Shown: positions 61,307 through 64,000 of the stretch, in pieces | Numbering within the stretch: the stretch's first letter is position 1 | Layout of the letters: each line of letters starts with the position of its first letter | NCBI RefSeq assembly: GCF_000006565.2 | Contig: NC_031471.1 | Coordinates: 1,738,661 to 1,802,660 of the forward strand | Length of the DNA: 64,000 nucleotides | Reading direction: 5' to 3' | From: Toxoplasma gondii ME49 | Lineage: Eukaryota > Apicomplexa > Conoidasida > Eucoccidiorida > Sarcocystidae | Program-made: the position numbers and the translations under genes | The notes under the pieces: model-generated | Databases searched by the model: none | Told to the model about the DNA's origin: nothing | What the model saw: only the letters and a program-made list of their open reading frames with translations

Positions 61307-62600
61307 CGTACCTGTGTTACGTTGTGGAGAGTGCTGCAGTCGATAGTAACGTTCGAACTCCATTGTTTGTTCTTCCCCTGACTCTTGTACTGTCTTCTGC
61401 GGGGGGAAATCGTACGAGCCTCGAGTGTTCTCTCCCGCTTCGCCTGTTCCGTTTCTTTGTTTCCTAGCCTCTCGTTTTCAACCATCGTTCACGTAGTCGA
61501 ACGGCCTGTGCGGGACGCGTCCTGCAGCGGCTTTGTCTTCTCGGTTTTTCAGGTTGTCTTTTGCCTTCCGCTTCCTTCCCGCCTTGCCGCCATGCCCCGC
61601 TTACGTGGAGAAGCATTTCTTACGCTCCTCTCGAGGCAGCGCTGTCCGTTTCTTTTACTGCTTATATCGGAAACGTTTCCCCTACGTCGCTTATAACTGG
61701 TTGTTTTCCTCCCTTCTCGCTCCCACTGCCTAGGTCTTCCGTTTTCTCGCCTGGTGCCGTCTTTCCTCTCCGTCTCCTCTTGACTCTTTTCCTGTCCTGC
61801 GCCCGCCGCTCTGCTTCTCTTCGTTTGATTCGTCTTCCCTCTGGCTTCTTTCTCTGACTGCCTGTCCACCTGGCTGCGTGTTTGTCTTTCCTCTCTTCCG
61901 CTGGCTGCCCAAGTTCCTCAATGTTCCTCAAAGAGCTTCAGTGTTTCCGGCCACAGGGGTTTCAGCCTCGCCGCGTTACTCTCCGTTTTACTCTCGGGAA
62001 CGGAGCTGCGGTTTCAAAACGACAGAGAAATGCTCTAGGAAGCGATCAGATCTACGGACGGCAGACTTTGAGTTGTCTCTGGATGTCCAGCTCGCTGAAG
62101 TGAACCCACCATTGAGGCTGCAGTGCTTGGAGGTCTCAGTGTTCTGTCTCTCTGCGCTTCGACGTTTCGCCTTCTTTGTTTTGTCTTATTCCTTTTCGTT
62201 TCTAGCCCCCCGTTATACGAGTTCTCACACCGATTTCAATCTCTCGGGATCGATTCCAAATTGTTGTGGATTCTCTAGCTCGCCAGGTCCACCCTTCCTT
62301 CTTGTCCGTCGGACGCGCGCTTGCTCTTCGTCTCCTTGCTTGATTCTCTCATCTCCATTTCTCGTCTTGAGTTCCTTCCTTTTGTTCGTTGTTTCCACCG
62401 TCTACTCTGGTCGTGCGAATCCTCTCCGCCCTCGTGTGTACAGCTCGTCCTGGGTGTCCCTGTCAGTCGCGACACCCTTTCTCTTCTTTTCGTTTCCTCT
62501 CTGTCTCAGCTCTTGATCCTGTCAGAGGAGCTTGTTCTCTTCTCCGTGGGCTTTCGTTACCTGCTGACTGCTTCCTTCACGTGACAAAAAGGCAGAGAAA
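59111..62600. other. Intergenic region and upstream region of the CNNM-family gene
   Basis: About 3.5 kb without a recognised coding exon. 59111-61200 is mixed in composition with no repeat arrays. A (TA)n array returns at 61275. 61380-62590 is strongly pyrimidine-rich on the plus strand and probably holds the promoter and 5' leader of the CNNM-family gene, perhaps with a leader intron. The open frames within the CT-rich part are Leu/Ser/Phe/Arg-rich by-products of composition. Confidence 0.5.
61275..61302. repeat. (TA)n microsatellite
   Basis: First long TA array after the array-free central block; about 28 bases. It lies 1.3 kb upstream of the CNNM-family start codon. Confidence 0.94.
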
Positions 62601-63597
62601 ATGAGTGACGGCCTCGCCGCCGCCATCCCCCCTGCAGGGTCCATAACGCTTGCAGTTTTCTGCGCGATAGGTAGTGCGATGTTCTCTGGGTTAACTCTAG
62701 GTTTATTGACTCTTGACATTGTTCAGTTGAAGTTGCTGATCAATCGCCCGAACAAAACGGCGCAAGATGAGCGAAATGCAAAGTATGCTCGAAAAATCCT
62801 CCCGCTTCGATCCGACGGAAACTACCTCCTCGTCACCCTCCTGACCGGGAACGTCGCGGTCAATGCGGGCTTCTCCATTCTTTTGGGCGACCTAACTGAT
62901 GGGTGAGGAGGCATGCAGAAATGAAATGGAAACCGCAGACGAAAAAGCGAGAGAAGTGCTATTTAGGCATATGCTAATGCACTACCGATACTCCAAATCA
63001 ACGGACGGGTTTGCCGGGGGGTGGGGGTGGGGGGAGGCAGGTCGAGGTCTCAGTTCGTGAGTGGATTCTACGAATATGCATATGCGCAAATAGACAGGAA
63101 TGGAGACTTGTCGATCCAGGATACCTGGACCACCCGAAACGGTACAGAGGTTCTTTATCCGACTTTCCTCTTTGTCCCCGTACTCTCAGACACACTGACT
63201 ATTCTTTTGTATGCATGCGTAGTATGCTTCTTCGCGAATAGAGATGGACACTTTGATAGATGAGTTGAAAGGATACTGTACATACCTGCAGCGCACTCTG
63301 AGACTTTCCGTCTACCTCTGTCTCTCTATGGACTTCCATATGTATATATATATATATAAATATATATATGAGTTGAAATGAAGCGTTTCTAGGTTTGGTT
63401 CTGTCTTCTTGGCAGGCTTGTCGGCTTTCTGGTTTCAACAGTTGTCATCACGATTTTCGGAGAAATTCTTCCACAGGCTGCATGCGCGCGACACGGTCTC
63501 GTCGTGGGCGGCGTCTTGGCGCCTGTCGTGTATGCCCTCGAGTGGCTCCTCTTCCCCGTCGTCAAACCGATCGCCATGATCCTCAATTGTGTCCTAG
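62601..63597 (+). CDS. CNNM/DUF21-family membrane protein (metal transport related), 3'-truncated by the window edge
   Basis: N-terminal part of a CNNM (ancient conserved domain protein, yeast Mam3-like) family member. These are membrane proteins linked to magnesium and other divalent cation efflux or its control. Exons seen: 62601-62902 and 63416-63597, joined in phase 2; the next exon lies beyond the end of the clear sequence. The start ATG follows GAGAAA. The 161 residues match the DUF21 core: a first hydrophobic span with MFSGLTLGLLTLD (about 13-39), the ILPLRSDGNYLLVTLLTGN segment, a second span (NVAVNAGFSILL), and GFLVSTVVITIFGEILPQA followed by CARHGL, then LEWLLFPVVKPIAMILNCVLG. The CBS pair expected downstream is outside the window. 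There is no classical long signal peptide. The short N-terminus is typical of minimal DUF21 proteins. Confidence 0.88.
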
Positions 63598-63941
63598 GTA
63601 CTGCCGATTTTCCGTGTCCACAAACTCTATCTGCACGCATCTGAGAAACTTCAACGCGTTGCGTCTCCAAGGACTTCTCACTGTCCACCTATCTCTACAT
63701 ATATATATATATACATACATGTAAATATATTTATACTTGTATAAGCGTGTCATGTTCACCATGTACGTGTATCTGTAAATGTGGACGTGTGTCTTTGTGT
63801 GTACCTCACTCCGAGGGTCGAGACAGACACCCTCTCCAACAAGCAGATAGATATTCATGAACCTTCAAAGAGAACACAATTTCTTCAGAGACATGCAAGT
63901 GCGCTTCTCTGCTTCTGTCCAACGAATGCCACGATGCATAT

Positions 63942-64000
63942 CTATCTTTCTATCTATCTATCTATCTATATATCTATATATATATATATATATATATGTA
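63942..64000. repeat. (TATC)n/(TA)n microsatellite at the window edge
   Basis: TATC units followed by a TA run that reaches the end of the window, in the third-exon-side intron of the CNNM-family gene. Shorter TA arrays occur at 63341-63370 and 63696-63716. Confidence 0.93.

Overview
The window looks like nuclear DNA of a tissue-cyst-forming coccidian (Apicomplexa, Sarcocystidae), close to Toxoplasma gondii. Hammondia, Neospora or Besnoitia cannot be excluded from the sequence alone. The evidence is intron-rich genes with GT-AG introns of 0.2-1 kb, pyrimidine-rich introns, TGCATGC motifs, many (TA)n microsatellites, and start codons often preceded by A-rich sequence. Exon structures were built by hand from reading frame, splice sites and matching phase, using remembered family sequences as a guide; no search was run.

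Left part (1-29.7 kb) holds three housekeeping genes. EIF2D (+, starts before the window, ends at 8339) is a non-canonical translation initiation and recycling factor. DDX51/Dbp6-type DEAD-box RNA helicase (-, 10844-22152, 11 exons) acts in large ribosomal subunit assembly. SAE1/AOS1 (+, 24124-29698, 11 exons) is one half of the SUMO E1 enzyme. EIF2D and DDX51 are tail-to-tail; DDX51 and AOS1 are head-to-head across about 2 kb.

Central part (about 29.7-61.2 kb) is compositionally different: long (TA)n arrays disappear and introns lose their strong pyrimidine bias. It holds an unrecognised 610-residue protein (+, 31005-33794), a 1268-residue Sfi1-repeat (centrin-binding) protein (-, 34229-38645), WDR19/IFT144 of intraflagellar transport complex A (+, 39810-52942, about 26 exons), two possible minus-strand exons near 54 kb, and an unrecognised 1062-residue protein (+, 55723-59110). 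Sfi1-like and WDR19 are divergent across only 1.16 kb. In coccidians only the male gamete is flagellated, so this may be a block of sexual-stage genes.

Right edge (61.2-64 kb): the TA arrays and CT-rich sequence return, and a CNNM/DUF21-family membrane protein starts at 62601 and runs off the window.
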